From contig NZ_POYJ01000001.1 of NCBI RefSeq assembly GCF_002895435.1, positions 957,687 through 1,021,686 of the forward strand: DNA of 64,000 bases, written 5' to 3'. The notes under the pieces are model-generated. The model made no database searches and was not told where the DNA came from. It was given only the letters and a program-made list of their open reading frames with translations. Both the position numbers and the translations under genes were made by a program. Source of the DNA: Aquimarina sediminis. Its GTDB lineage: Bacteria > Bacteroidota > Bacteroidia > Flavobacteriales > Flavobacteriaceae. Every line of letters begins with the position of its first letter. Position 1 is the stretch's first letter. Of the stretch, positions 52,107 to 61,219 are shown in pieces.

Positions 52107-53009
52107 TTACTCAATTGGAATACATAAATCTACAATACATTTTCTTTGAGGGTGTTTATTATAATCATTATAATAAATCTCAAACGGGTTTTGCTCGGAT
52201 TTTGTATATCCTTTTTCGTTCATCCATATAAATAAGCTACTCCATGATTTTTCAAACTCGCCAAGTCCTATCTCTAGGCGTGCGACAATGTGCTTTCCTT
52301 TTTTGATGGTTGTTAAACCAACTTCTCCACTAACTTTTATAGGCTCATCCAGGATTATACAGGCGCTCATTCTTATTTTATCGGCTGCAGTTACTTTATA
52401 GCTATCATAATAAATTGTAGCCATTTTTAGATCAGGGTTATCCATAAGCCCCTTTGGTGTTGCCCATCTAATCAATTTGTTAAAGGTATTATTTAGACCA
52501 TTCTCACCAATATGTGTAATATATGCAAGATCTAATTGAGGTATTTCTTTAATTTGTACTGTAGCATTCATATTAATCCATTTTTTGTGATTATTAATGT
52601 TGCAAATGTACTCTTCAAAGATGGGGCGTTCTTGCCCATTCTTGCTTTCCGTTTTACATATCTTGCTATATTTACTCGGGCTTATTTTTCGAAATTCGGT
52701 AGGAGATACTCCATAAAACTTTTTAAATGCTCTGGTAAAGGAAGAGCTACTGGTATACCCAAATTTTAACGAAATTTCAGAAATCGGAATCTCTTTTCTT
52801 CTAAACAAAATCGAAGCTGTTTTCTCTATTCTCTTTCTATTTATATATGAATTTAAAGTTTCGTTAGTAATAGCTTTAAAAATTCTATGAAAATGAAATG
52901 GAGAATAACAGGCTATTTTAGAGATCGTTTCTAATGACAGCTCTATATCCAAATTATTGTCTATATAATGCAATGCTTTATTAACTCTACTGATATAGTC
53001 ACTTGTCAT
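52107..53009 (-). CDS. AraC-family regulator with GyrI-like effector domain
   Basis: This 300-aa regulator has an N-terminal double HTH of the AraC/XylS family at about 8-108 (LETISKIACYSPFHFHRIFKAIT and ISLKFGYTSSSSFTRAFKKFYGVSPTEFR). A GyrI/AraC effector-binding domain follows at about 150-300, with VQIKEIPQLDLAYITHIGE near its start. This is the Rob/SoxS-like 'AraC plus GyrI' layout used for binding hydrophobic compounds such as drugs. It lies 45 bp downstream of the FAD monooxygenase gene on the same strand, so it may control that gene. Confidence 0.9.
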   Translation of the reverse strand: MTSDYISRVNKALHYIDNNLDIELSLETISKIACYSPFHFHRIFKAITNETLNSYINRKRIEKTASILFRRKEIPISEISLKFGYTSSSSFTRAFKKFYGVSPTEFRKISPSKYSKICKTESKNGQERPIFEEYICNINNHKKWINMNATVQIKEIPQLDLAYITHIGENGLNNTFNKLIRWATPKGLMDNPDLKMATIYYDSYKVTAADKIRMSACIILDEPIKVSGEVGLTTIKKGKHIVARLEIGLGEFEKSWSSLFIWMNEKGYTKSEQNPFEIYYNDYNKHPQRKCIVDLCIPIE

Positions 53010-53054
53010 CTTAATTTTGTAGCCTTTATTGTTTTACATTAAAATATTGGTAGG

Positions 53055-54197
53055 TTATCCTATTTTTTCAATATGATACATTTTCATCATCTGTTTTTTC
53101 ATAATACTTTGGGGAGCATTCTTTAAAACAAAATTCCTTAATCCTTTTCCATATTTCCAATGGGCTATTTTACCCATACTCCAAGATTTTTTTACAATCT
53201 GATTTACTTTAGTTTTTCTTTTCTGTTGGAATAGTCGAAACGTATTTTCTCCTGCTTTGTCATTAATAAGATTGCTCAAATAGTATGCATCTTCTATTGC
53301 CTGTGCTCCTCCCTGTCCCATATTTGGCGTTGTAGCATGACCCGCATCTCCTATTAAACAAATACTATTTTTGTACCAATTATCCAGCGGCGCCAAATCG
53401 ATGATGTCGTTTTTTACTATTCTTTCATGGGGTGTACCACTAATCAACCTCTCGATCAATGGGTCAAAATCAGAGAATTTTCTTAATAATGTATCCTTTG
53501 TTAGCTCTTTCTTATCTTTTTTATTAACGTTACTTAGCACTACTGCGAACCAATATGTTTTATCTTTTGCTACTTTTGATATCCCAAAACGAATTTGATT
53601 TCCCCATAGTTCTATTCCTCTATGTTCAAAATCAGGAGGTATTTTATAATCAGAAATTCCTCTCCAACAGGTTTGACCAGAGTATCTTGTTTTACTTTCC
53701 GGAAAAATCTGATTCCGTACTTTAGAATGAATCCCATCTGCTCCAATAACAAAATCAGTTTCAAAGGTAGAGTTATCATCAAAAGTTATTTCTATTCTGC
53801 CAGAATTTAGCTCTTTGGACTCTTTAAAAGCTTTTCCTAAATGGATTTTTTCTTGAGGAAGTTTTTCTATAAGTAATTGCTGCAAGGTTGCTCTATGAAT
53901 AGCAATAGTAGAATATCCAAATGTATCTTTTACTTCATTCTGCAGCGTATCGGATAATGATGATAAATCTGGTTTTCCTATAGTTATTCTATCAATAGAG
54001 TTTCCTTTGGTTTTTATTTCCTCTAATATATCAAGATGCTCCAGTACCTGCAAAGCATTAGGGGCTAGCCATATTCCCGCTCCTACTTCGTTTAATGCGG
54101 GTGCTTTCTCAAATAATTGATATTCTATACCATATTTTTCGAACGCTATGGCTGTGGTTAACCCTCCTATTCCTGCTCCGATTATTGTGTATAACAT
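53055..54197 (-). CDS. FAD-dependent aromatic-type monooxygenase
   Basis: This 380-aa class A flavoprotein monooxygenase has the FAD-binding GAGIGGLTTA motif at about 8-17, the DG motif VIGADGIHSKVR at about 152-163, and the GD motif CLIGDAGHATTPNMGQGG at about 278-295. Relatives hydroxylate aromatic compounds or inactivate tetracyclines (TetX-type); the substrate here is unknown. Together with the adjacent AraC-GyrI regulator it may form a small drug- or toxin-response unit, which is inference. Confidence 0.88.
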   Translation of the reverse strand: MLYTIIGAGIGGLTTAIAFEKYGIEYQLFEKAPALNEVGAGIWLAPNALQVLEHLDILEEIKTKGNSIDRITIGKPDLSSLSDTLQNEVKDTFGYSTIAIHRATLQQLLIEKLPQEKIHLGKAFKESKELNSGRIEITFDDNSTFETDFVIGADGIHSKVRNQIFPESKTRYSGQTCWRGISDYKIPPDFEHRGIELWGNQIRFGISKVAKDKTYWFAVVLSNVNKKDKKELTKDTLLRKFSDFDPLIERLISGTPHERIVKNDIIDLAPLDNWYKNSICLIGDAGHATTPNMGQGGAQAIEDAYYLSNLINDKAGENTFRLFQQKRKTKVNQIVKKSWSMGKIAHWKYGKGLRNFVLKNAPQSIMKKQMMKMYHIEKIG

Positions 54198-54223
54198 ATT
54201 TGATTGATATTTAGCGTCATTTA

Positions 54224-55066
54224 TTATGCTTGTTCTAATTTAAATAAGGTTATTTCGGGTCGAACATTAAATCTTACTTGCCACAAATGCCCTAAAGCTC
54301 GATTTATGTATAACGTTCGTCCATCGCCTAGGTCAATCTCTCCAGATGAGTATTTTTTATTTTTTACAGGTAGCATCGGTGGGGTAAGAAATGGAGCTTT
54401 GCATTGTCCTCCATGGGTATGTCCTGCCAAAATCCATCCTTCATAATTATTCCAAACATCTAGATCACACACATCAGGGTTATGGCACAATAGAACATTT
54501 GCTTTATCGCTTTTGTATTGGCTCATTACTTTTTCGGGGTTAAAATTAAGTCCCCAATAGTCATCCAGTCCAATAAAATTTAACCCACTAATTTCTTCCT
54601 GATGATTCTTAAGTACGGTAACACCTGCTTTTGATAATTGATCAGATATCTTATCAGCTACATTCTGTTCTTTCCAGTTTTCGCCATAGTCATGATTTCC
54701 TAAAACACCAACGGTTCCTATTTTACCTTTTACAGTGTATTGAAGAACTTTGTCTAATTGACCAAATTGTTCTTCATTTTCATAACTCACATAATCTCCT
54801 GTATACACTACAAAATCAGGGTTTAATTTCTGAGCCTTTTTAAAAGAGTCAATGATATATTGATAATCAAATCGATTACCTACATGAACATCACTTATCT
54901 GCATTAAACTTTTTCCAACCAAATCATTGGGTAAGTTTTTTATTGGCATTTTTTTGTTTACAAATTCGAGCCAAAAAGGCTCTACCTGCCATGTATATAA
55001 TCCTGTAAATAGGCTTACTCCAGCCAGTCCTAAGAAATTTTTTTTAAGAAATTTTCTTCTTTTCAT
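54224..55066 (-). CDS. Metallophosphoesterase with twin-arginine-type signal
   Basis: This 280-aa protein begins MKRRKFLKKNFLGLAG, a twin-arginine-like signal, and has the two-metal phosphoesterase motifs: DVH at about 59-61, GDY at about 88-90, GNHDYG at about 118-123, CHNPD at about 189-193 and GHTHGGQ at about 212-218. It resembles YkuE/YaeI-type phosphoesterases. Its substrate is not known; a lipid pyrophosphate or nucleotide-sugar lipid is one possibility. It lies 27 bp upstream of the monooxygenase gene on the same strand. Confidence 0.87.
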   Translation of the reverse strand: MKRRKFLKKNFLGLAGVSLFTGLYTWQVEPFWLEFVNKKMPIKNLPNDLVGKSLMQISDVHVGNRFDYQYIIDSFKKAQKLNPDFVVYTGDYVSYENEEQFGQLDKVLQYTVKGKIGTVGVLGNHDYGENWKEQNVADKISDQLSKAGVTVLKNHQEEISGLNFIGLDDYWGLNFNPEKVMSQYKSDKANVLLCHNPDVCDLDVWNNYEGWILAGHTHGGQCKAPFLTPPMLPVKNKKYSSGEIDLGDGRTLYINRALGHLWQVRFNVRPEITLFKLEQA

Positions 55067-55237
55067 TTTTTATTATGGTATCAAGTAATTACTTATATCA
55101 ATCTAAAATATTTAGATTTTTTGGTACTATAATTTTAATAGGGTTTCTTTATTATAATCACATCTTGTGTTTTCCTTTTTCTATAACTTCTTCAGAAGTC
55201 AAGCCAAATATAGGCGGTGTTTTGATATCCAACATTC

Positions 55238-55663
55238 CTAAATAGGTATAGATCCCCCTCTATGATGAATTTCATGCTCCACCATAGCTCTTATCAATTT
55301 CCATATCGCTATTTTGTGTCCACCGGGAGCCTCACATTTTTTATATAAATCTTCTTTGGTAAGTAATGACAGGATTTTTACTGATTCTTCATGTAATATA
55401 TCATATAAATTAATGCTTTCTTTATATCCTTTTGCAAAATTCTCTCCGCACCCCTCATACAAACTTGGTCTTAATTGAACATTTTCTACATACATATATC
55501 TTTCTGTAAGAGCCAGATGCCGTATTATATCACCTATAGTAAACTTTCCTTTTTTATAAGTCCATTCAATTTTATCCTCAGGAATATATTGAAATAATGC
55601 TCTGGTTCTACCTTTTATCCTAGCGTAGTAGGTCAAAAAAACATTTATGTCTTGTATTTCCAT
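55238..55663 (-). CDS. DinB-like four-helix metalloprotein
   Basis: This 141-aa protein has the DinB/YfiT-like pattern of four helices with a His triad: His in IGDIIRHLALTERYM (about 51) and two His in VEHEIHHRGG near the end (about 130-134). The metal-binding site is intact. Members include bacillithiol transferases and many of unknown role. Nearby genes give no hint of its role. Confidence 0.82.
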   Translation of the reverse strand: MEIQDINVFLTYYARIKGRTRALFQYIPEDKIEWTYKKGKFTIGDIIRHLALTERYMYVENVQLRPSLYEGCGENFAKGYKESINLYDILHEESVKILSLLTKEDLYKKCEAPGGHKIAIWKLIRAMVEHEIHHRGGSIPI

Positions 55664-55708
55664 TTTACCTATGGTTGAGTTACACTACTATAATATAGCA
55701 TAAATCTG

Positions 55709-56158
55709 TTAAGTAATGCTCCATTTAAAAATTCCTTTAATATCTAATTGAGCCCCTAATCTCTTATAAAAATTAATAGCTCCTATATTGTCTTTTTGTA
55801 CTTCCCAACGTATTTTATTTACTTCTTTATCTTCACAAATCTGCTTTGCTTTTTGCATTAAGGCTTCTCCTATTTTTTTGCCACGATATTCATCCCATAC
55901 AAACACATCATCAATATTCATATACTCGCCTCCTGCCCAAATTGAATAGTTCCATGTGTAAGAAACATAACCGGTAACTTTTCCATCAAAACGAGCTATT
56001 AAGGCTCCAAACTTAGAAGGTTCTTCAAACCCAGACTTTAACATTTCTTCTTTATTAGTCAAAACATATTGTTCCTGATGATGATACTTTGCAATGCCGA
56101 TTATCAAATCATATAGTGCATCAATGTCTTTTTCTGAAGCTTTTTCTATTTCTATCAT
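55709..56158 (-). CDS. GNAT-family N-acetyltransferase
   Basis: This 149-aa protein has the GNAT core with acetyl-CoA-binding signature WDEYRGKKIGEALMQKA (about 88-104), followed by INFYKRLGAQ (about 128-137). The N-terminus IEIEKASEKDIDALYDLI is typical. The acceptor is unknown; similar proteins include diamine acetyltransferase-like enzymes (the IDDVFVWDEYRGKKIG stretch is SAT-like). It lies 45 bp upstream of the DinB-like gene on the same strand. Confidence 0.86.
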   Translation of the reverse strand: MIEIEKASEKDIDALYDLIIGIAKYHHQEQYVLTNKEEMLKSGFEEPSKFGALIARFDGKVTGYVSYTWNYSIWAGGEYMNIDDVFVWDEYRGKKIGEALMQKAKQICEDKEVNKIRWEVQKDNIGAINFYKRLGAQLDIKGIFKWSIT

Positions 56159-56313
56159 TGTATATTTTGTAATCCGATATCTTACAATAATACAATGCAG
56201 AAAAACATATCACTCTTAATTAAGTTATAAATTTATGATCTACGTTTTTTTATTGGAAGCAATATTACCTTTTTTGACATATACCATTATAGCATATATT
56301 TTTAATTATTTCT

Positions 56314-56937
56314 TTAATCGAAATACACTTTTTGATCACCTTTGATTACACTAGTATGCAGCTGTTCTATTTGGGATTGTAGAATTCTGTCTTCAGAAAG
56401 CTCTGGTAATTTATCAATATCAAAATAACGAGCTTCTTCAATATCAAAACTGGTATCTATCCTTCCTTCTATTACCTCACATAAGAACACCATTTTGTAT
56501 ACATAAAATGGTTGTGGCGGATGTGGGTGACATTTTTTATCATATAGGGCTAAAAGCCTGGACACCTTTGATTGTAAACCCGTTTCTTCTTCAATTTCTT
56601 TTATAATCACTTCTGATGGTGAAAAACCAATATCTCCCCAACCACCAGGTAGTGACCATTTTTGATCTAATTTTTCTTTAACTAGCAGTATTTGGTTTTC
56701 TTTATTCAGTACTATCCCTCTAATATCGATTTTTGGAGTAGGATAGTCTTTATTAGGCATAAAAAAGTCATTTAATGCTACCAAGGGTTTATTGGATATA
56801 ATACCAAGAAGTTCAAGACTTATTGAGTGCAGCTCTTCATAGCGTTCTTTATCATATTCATCTTGTGCATATACTAGTCCGATTTCTGATAATGATTTAA
56901 CTCTTTTTATAAGTTCAAGTGAATTCTGCTCAAGCAT
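56314..56937 (-). CDS. NUDIX hydrolase with N-terminal helical domain
   Basis: This 207-aa protein has an N-terminal helical domain (about 1-60) of the kind found in ADP-ribose pyrophosphatase-like NUDIX proteins, then a NUDIX domain (about 68-200). The core of the NUDIX box, KEIEEETGL at 113-121, keeps the three metal-binding Glu; Lys replaces the usual Arg. The Glu expected at 105 (from GX5E counted from Gly99) is Phe. It probably hydrolyses a nucleoside diphosphate linked to another moiety. It stands alone. Confidence 0.86.
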   Translation of the reverse strand: MLEQNSLELIKRVKSLSEIGLVYAQDEYDKERYEELHSISLELLGIISNKPLVALNDFFMPNKDYPTPKIDIRGIVLNKENQILLVKEKLDQKWSLPGGWGDIGFSPSEVIIKEIEEETGLQSKVSRLLALYDKKCHPHPPQPFYVYKMVFLCEVIEGRIDTSFDIEEARYFDIDKLPELSEDRILQSQIEQLHTSVIKGDQKVYFD

Positions 56938-57005
56938 ATTTGATAAGGTTTATTTTATCAAATTTACTGTTTTGCACAAAATATGAATGCTCAAATTGTT
57001 AGTTA

Positions 57006-57731
57006 TTATAGCATAATTTGGATTGCTCCTGTAATTTTTAATGCTTTTCCCTGAGTATATGCAATTATAGAAAGTTCATCTTGTTCTCTAACCCAATCAG
57101 CAATTGTAATTGATACCTTACCAAAGTTTTCTTTTCTTACCAGACGATTGGCAACAATATTTGTGTTTTTTAAAGTTCTGCTACGATTTTCTCCTTTAGA
57201 TATATTAGTAGTGCGATCTGACACCACCAAAGCCAAAGTAAGATTATCAAACTGTTCTCCTTTTATATTATAATCGAAAGAAATTGCACTTCCTTCTTTT
57301 CGCACATTTTTTATAGCAATCATAGTACTGGCCTTAGTTTTTGAATATTTTTCTAAGGCGCTATCTGTTTTGTAACGATTTGATCCTGTAAAATGTTCAC
57401 TACCATTGACTACTAATTGAGGAGTGTATATTGATCTGATATCAAATCTTTTGGCGTATTTCCTTTGGTAATCACTGTATTTAGATGAACTAAAAGGGTC
57501 TTTCCATCCTAATCTATTCCAATAATCTACATGATATGATAATACATAGACATTTTGTTTTTTATACTTTTCTTTAATTTTATTCAGCAATTTATCTGCA
57601 GAAGGACAGCTACTACATCCTTGAGAGGTAAATAATTCAAGTACTACTACGGGGTCATAGTTTTGTTGAGCATTTATATTAACAGAAAGAATAAGCGTTA
57701 ATAGCATCACAAGCTTCTTTATCATGTGCAT
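57006..57731 (-). CDS. DUF1223 thioredoxin-like secreted protein
   Basis: This 241-aa protein has a signal peptide (about 1-22, cut before QQNYD) and the DUF1223 fold, with a CSSC pair at 39-42 in ELFTSQGCSSCPSADKLL and the conserved YHVDYWNRLGWKDPF segment at about 63-77. Related proteins have a thioredoxin-like redox site; a periplasmic disulfide-related function is likely but not shown. It is divergent from the DUF4159 gene, with 40 bp between the start codons. Confidence 0.87.
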   Translation of the reverse strand: MHMIKKLVMLLTLILSVNINAQQNYDPVVVLELFTSQGCSSCPSADKLLNKIKEKYKKQNVYVLSYHVDYWNRLGWKDPFSSSKYSDYQRKYAKRFDIRSIYTPQLVVNGSEHFTGSNRYKTDSALEKYSKTKASTMIAIKNVRKEGSAISFDYNIKGEQFDNLTLALVVSDRTTNISKGENRSRTLKNTNIVANRLVRKENFGKVSITIADWVREQDELSIIAYTQGKALKITGAIQIML

Positions 57732-57771
57732 AATTTTAGTACTTTTAGGCTTAATTTTTTAGACGGGTATT

Positions 57772-58416
57772 ATGATGAAACTTACGGGCTTCGCTTTCTT
57801 TTTTTTGATTTCTATATCGATCTATAGTCAAGATATTGCTATTCTACAATATAAAGGAGGCGGGGATTGGTATAGTAACCCTACGGCTTTACCCAATCTT
57901 ATTTCTTTTTGCAATCAAAATATAAACACTACCATAAGTGCTAAACCCAAAACAGTAAAACCAGAAAGTGTAGATATATTTCAATATCCATATATTCATA
58001 TGACAGGACATGGCAATGTTTTTTTTACAGATGTAGATGCCGAAAACCTAAGAAATTATCTGTTAAGTGGAGGTTTTTTACATATAGATGATAACTATGG
58101 GATGGAGCCTTATATTCGAAAAGAGCTTATTAAAGTTTTTCCTGATAAAAAATTAGTAGAGTTGCCTGCAACGCACCCTGTTTTTTCTTCTAAATACAAT
58201 TTTCCTGAAGGTCTACCCAAAATTCATGAACATGATGGAAAGCGCCCAGAGGCTTTGGGTATAATACATGATAATAGGTTAATATTGCTTTTTACATTTG
58301 AAAGTGATCTGGGTGATGGATGGGAAAACCCCGAAGTACACAATGATCCCCAGGAGGTTCGTACAAAAGCGCTTAAGATGGGGGCAAATATTATTAAATA
58401 CGCTTTTGAGAATTAA
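57772..58416 (+). CDS. DUF4159 secreted protein
   Basis: This 214-aa protein has a signal peptide (about 1-20, cut before QDIAI) and matches DUF4159: QYKGGGDWYSNPTALPNLISF at the start, a FQYPYIHMTGHGNVFF segment at about 65-80 and the C-terminal GDGWENPEVHNDP. The family has a class I glutamine-amidotransferase-like Rossmann fold without a proven activity and is usually next to MoxR/DUF58 genes; here it is next to trmH instead. Its stop shares the A of the trmH start codon. Confidence 0.85.
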   Translation: MMKLTGFAFFFLISISIYSQDIAILQYKGGGDWYSNPTALPNLISFCNQNINTTISAKPKTVKPESVDIFQYPYIHMTGHGNVFFTDVDAENLRNYLLSGGFLHIDDNYGMEPYIRKELIKVFPDKKLVELPATHPVFSSKYNFPEGLPKIHEHDGKRPEALGIIHDNRLILLFTFESDLGDGWENPEVHNDPQEVRTKALKMGANIIKYAFEN

Positions 58417-58928
58417 TGGCTAAACAATTATACCACGATAACACCCGGTTTGTTAAAAAACAATTTCCGATTACCATTATATGTGATCGTGTAAATTCTC
58501 CTGCAAATATTGGAAGTATCTTTAGGATTGCTGATAGTTTTGGCATTGAACAAATTTATTTTTGTGGAGAAGATATTACTGTGATTAGCAAACGAATGCA
58601 GCGTACCTCAAGATCCACTCATGAGAGTATTGCATATTATCAAATAGAAGATGTTATTGATACGGTACAATCATTTAAATCTAAAGGATACACCCTTTTG
58701 GCTTTAGAGATAACAGATGATAGTATTCCAGTTTTTAGATATAAACCTGAAGTCGATGAAAAAATAGCACTTGTTATTGGAGAAGAGAGTTCTGGCGTAT
58801 CTGATGAGGTATTAAAATTGGTAAAAAAGAGCATCCATATTAATATGTATGGTAATAATAGTAGTATGAATGTAGCTACGGCTACAGGAATAGCTATCTA
58901 CGAACTAACAAAACAATTATCTTTGTAA
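58416..58928 (+). CDS. TrmH-family SPOUT RNA methyltransferase
   Basis: This 170-aa protein is a SPOUT-class 2'-O-methyltransferase. It has the three family motifs: NSPANIGSIFRIADSFG with the catalytic Asn/Arg (about 28-44), ALVIGEESSGVSDEVL (about 126-141) and INMYGNNSSMNVATATGIAIYE (about 148-169). The target, tRNA or rRNA, is not clear from sequence. It overlaps the DUF4159 stop by one base and is followed one base later by the transporter gene, so it is in a tight operon. Confidence 0.9.
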   Translation: MAKQLYHDNTRFVKKQFPITIICDRVNSPANIGSIFRIADSFGIEQIYFCGEDITVISKRMQRTSRSTHESIAYYQIEDVIDTVQSFKSKGYTLLALEITDDSIPVFRYKPEVDEKIALVIGEESSGVSDEVLKLVKKSIHINMYGNNSSMNVATATGIAIYELTKQLSL

Positions 58929-58929
58929 T

Positions 58930-60018
58930 ATGAACTCTAAAACAATTGCATACGGTATTCTAAGGGCAGTAGCAGTACTTATTGGTATTCTACTATTACT
59001 ATGGTTTCTTTATAAAATACAATCTGTTCTTATTTATATTGCTTTTGCAGCAGTGATTTCATTAATGGGACGACCATTGGTATTGTTTCTTAAAAATAGG
59101 CTTAAGTTTAAAAATTCTTTGGCTGTAGTTGTAACTCTTTTAATAACGATAGGGTTGTTTTTAAGCATTTTTATGTTATTTGTTCCTATTGTTAGTGAGC
59201 AAGGGCAATTGATAGGTGAAATAGACATCAATAAAGTGGGAGATGATCTGGATAGACTTACTCAAGAAGTTAGTAATTACTTTAATATACAGAAACTAGA
59301 CTCTATCGAGTTAATCAAGCAAACAGATTTAATGCAGTTCTTTGACCTAAAAGCTATTCCTAATGCTATTAATACTTTTTTAAGTGGTTTTGGAGCTCTT
59401 TTGATTGGATTATTCTCTGTGCTATTCATCTCTTTTTTCTTGTTAAAAGATAGCCTCCTTTTAGAAAACAGCTTATTGGTTTTTGCTAAAAAAGAAGATG
59501 AGAATAAATTCATGACGGCATTTACAAAAATCAAAAACTTACTCTCTCGGTATTTTGTTGGTTTACTACTACAAATTTTCATTCTGTTTGTCTTATATAC
59601 CATTCTTTTATTAGTATTTGGCGTTCATAATGCGATTGCTGTGGCTTTAATTGCCGCAATTTTTAATCTAATACCATATATTGGTCCTTTATTTGGTGGA
59701 ATATTTGTGCTTATACTGGCTACAACTAGTAATCTTGGTCTGGATTTTCAAACCGTCATTTTACCCAAATTATCTTATATTCTAATAGGTTATCTGATTA
59801 TTCAGTTAATAGACAATTTTTTAAATCAACCACTAATTTTTGGCAACAGTGTAAAGTCTCATCCGTTAGAAATATTTTTAGCTATACTTATTTTTGGACT
59901 TCTTTTTGGTATAGGAGGACTTATTGTTGCGGTACCTTTTTATACTGCTATTAAAGTGATCGCTAAAGAATTTTTATCAGAATATAAGATTGTAAAAAAA
60001 TTGACCAAAGATTTATAA
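58930..60018 (+). CDS. AI-2E family transporter
   Basis: This 362-aa integral membrane protein has about eight transmembrane segments, with the family's typical long loop between the second and third segments (about 90-145) and a YIGPLFGGIF motif at about 250-259. Members include the autoinducer-2 exporter TqsA and Na+/H+ antiporter-like proteins; the substrate cannot be told from sequence. It lies in the DUF4159, trmH, transporter, methyltransferase operon. Confidence 0.9.
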   Translation: MNSKTIAYGILRAVAVLIGILLLLWFLYKIQSVLIYIAFAAVISLMGRPLVLFLKNRLKFKNSLAVVVTLLITIGLFLSIFMLFVPIVSEQGQLIGEIDINKVGDDLDRLTQEVSNYFNIQKLDSIELIKQTDLMQFFDLKAIPNAINTFLSGFGALLIGLFSVLFISFFLLKDSLLLENSLLVFAKKEDENKFMTAFTKIKNLLSRYFVGLLLQIFILFVLYTILLLVFGVHNAIAVALIAAIFNLIPYIGPLFGGIFVLILATTSNLGLDFQTVILPKLSYILIGYLIIQLIDNFLNQPLIFGNSVKSHPLEIFLAILIFGLLFGIGGLIVAVPFYTAIKVIAKEFLSEYKIVKKLTKDL

Positions 60019-61206
60019 TTGAACACATTACTGTTACATAAAGAAGTTCAGGAGTTTATTACTGAAAAATCTCAAAGCACAATAGATATAAGTACTTTAG
60101 TCTTAAAAGGAAGTCCTTTTAAAGATATTACGGCAAAAGAACTAGCACAACAAGTTATTGGAAAACGTAAAGCAAAAGAAAAACTTTCACTGTGGTATAA
60201 TACAACCAATATCTACTACCCTCCTACACTTAATCTTGAGCAAACTTCTTCTGAAGCTACTGCTTTGTATAAAAGTAAACTCGTATCAGGAGAAACTCTA
60301 ATAGATCTGACTGGTGGTTTAGGGATTGATGACTATTATTTTTCGAAAAAAGTAAAAAATGTAATCCATTGCGAGCTTAATACAGAACTAAGTGAAATAG
60401 CGAAGCATAATTTTGGTATTCTCGATCAAAAAAATATTAAAACTATTGTCGGAGATGGAGTGGTTATACTAAAAGATCAATCTACCATAGATTGGATATA
60501 CATAGATCCTTCGAGAAGGCATGATAGTAAAGGAAAAGTGTTTTTTTTGGAAGACTGCCTACCTAATGTTCCGGCGAATTTGGATTTTTTGTTTAGTAAG
60601 TGCAATAATATTTTGCTTAAAACCTCTCCGTTATTGGATTTACAAATTGGAATTAAAGCCCTTCAAAATGTAAAAGAGATCCATATTGTTGCAGTAGATA
60701 ATGATGTCAAAGAATTGTTATGGATTCTTGATAAATCATTTACCGGAGATATAACTATCAGGACTACTAATATCCTAAAAACGAACAACCAAAGTTTTTC
60801 TTTTTTATTAAAGGATGAAGTAGATCAATCTGTTGATCTTGGATTACCAATGAAGTATCTTTATGAGCCCAATGCTGCAATTCTAAAAAGTGGTGGTTTT
60901 CTATCTGTATCTGAAACCTATGGAATAAAAAAACTTCATATCAACTCACATCTATATACTTCTGATCTTAAAATTGATTTTCCAGGAAGGAAGTTTGAAA
61001 TAACGGCTATATACCCCTACCAAAAGAAAGTGCTTTCTAAGACAGGTATTACCAAAGCTAATATTACAACACGCAACTTCCCTGAAAGTGTCGCAGCACT
61101 TCGCAAAAAGTTCAAAATAAAGGATGGAGGCGATAACTATCTCTTTTTTACTACAGACTGTGAGCAAAATAAGAAAATAATTGTTTGTAAAAAGCTTCTT
61201 GTATAA
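60019..61206 (+). CDS. Class I SAM-dependent methyltransferase with THUMP-like domain
   Basis: This 395-aa protein is a conserved Bacteroidota family. Residues 1-90 are a helical N-terminal domain; the methyltransferase core has SAM motif I LIDLTGGLGIDDYYF at about 94-108 and the motif IV variant IDPSRR at about 158-163. The C-terminal part (about 290-395) is THUMP-like. The IDPSRR motif differs from the usual NPPY and marks its own clade. The likely substrate is RNA. The start is a TTG directly after the stop of the preceding gene, with no ATG nearby; the N-terminus is therefore inferred from this coupling. Confidence 0.82.
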   Translation: MNTLLLHKEVQEFITEKSQSTIDISTLVLKGSPFKDITAKELAQQVIGKRKAKEKLSLWYNTTNIYYPPTLNLEQTSSEATALYKSKLVSGETLIDLTGGLGIDDYYFSKKVKNVIHCELNTELSEIAKHNFGILDQKNIKTIVGDGVVILKDQSTIDWIYIDPSRRHDSKGKVFFLEDCLPNVPANLDFLFSKCNNILLKTSPLLDLQIGIKALQNVKEIHIVAVDNDVKELLWILDKSFTGDITIRTTNILKTNNQSFSFLLKDEVDQSVDLGLPMKYLYEPNAAILKSGGFLSVSETYGIKKLHINSHLYTSDLKIDFPGRKFEITAIYPYQKKVLSKTGITKANITTRNFPESVAALRKKFKIKDGGDNYLFFTTDCEQNKKIIVCKKLLV

Positions 61207-61219
61207 AGTATCCTTTAGG

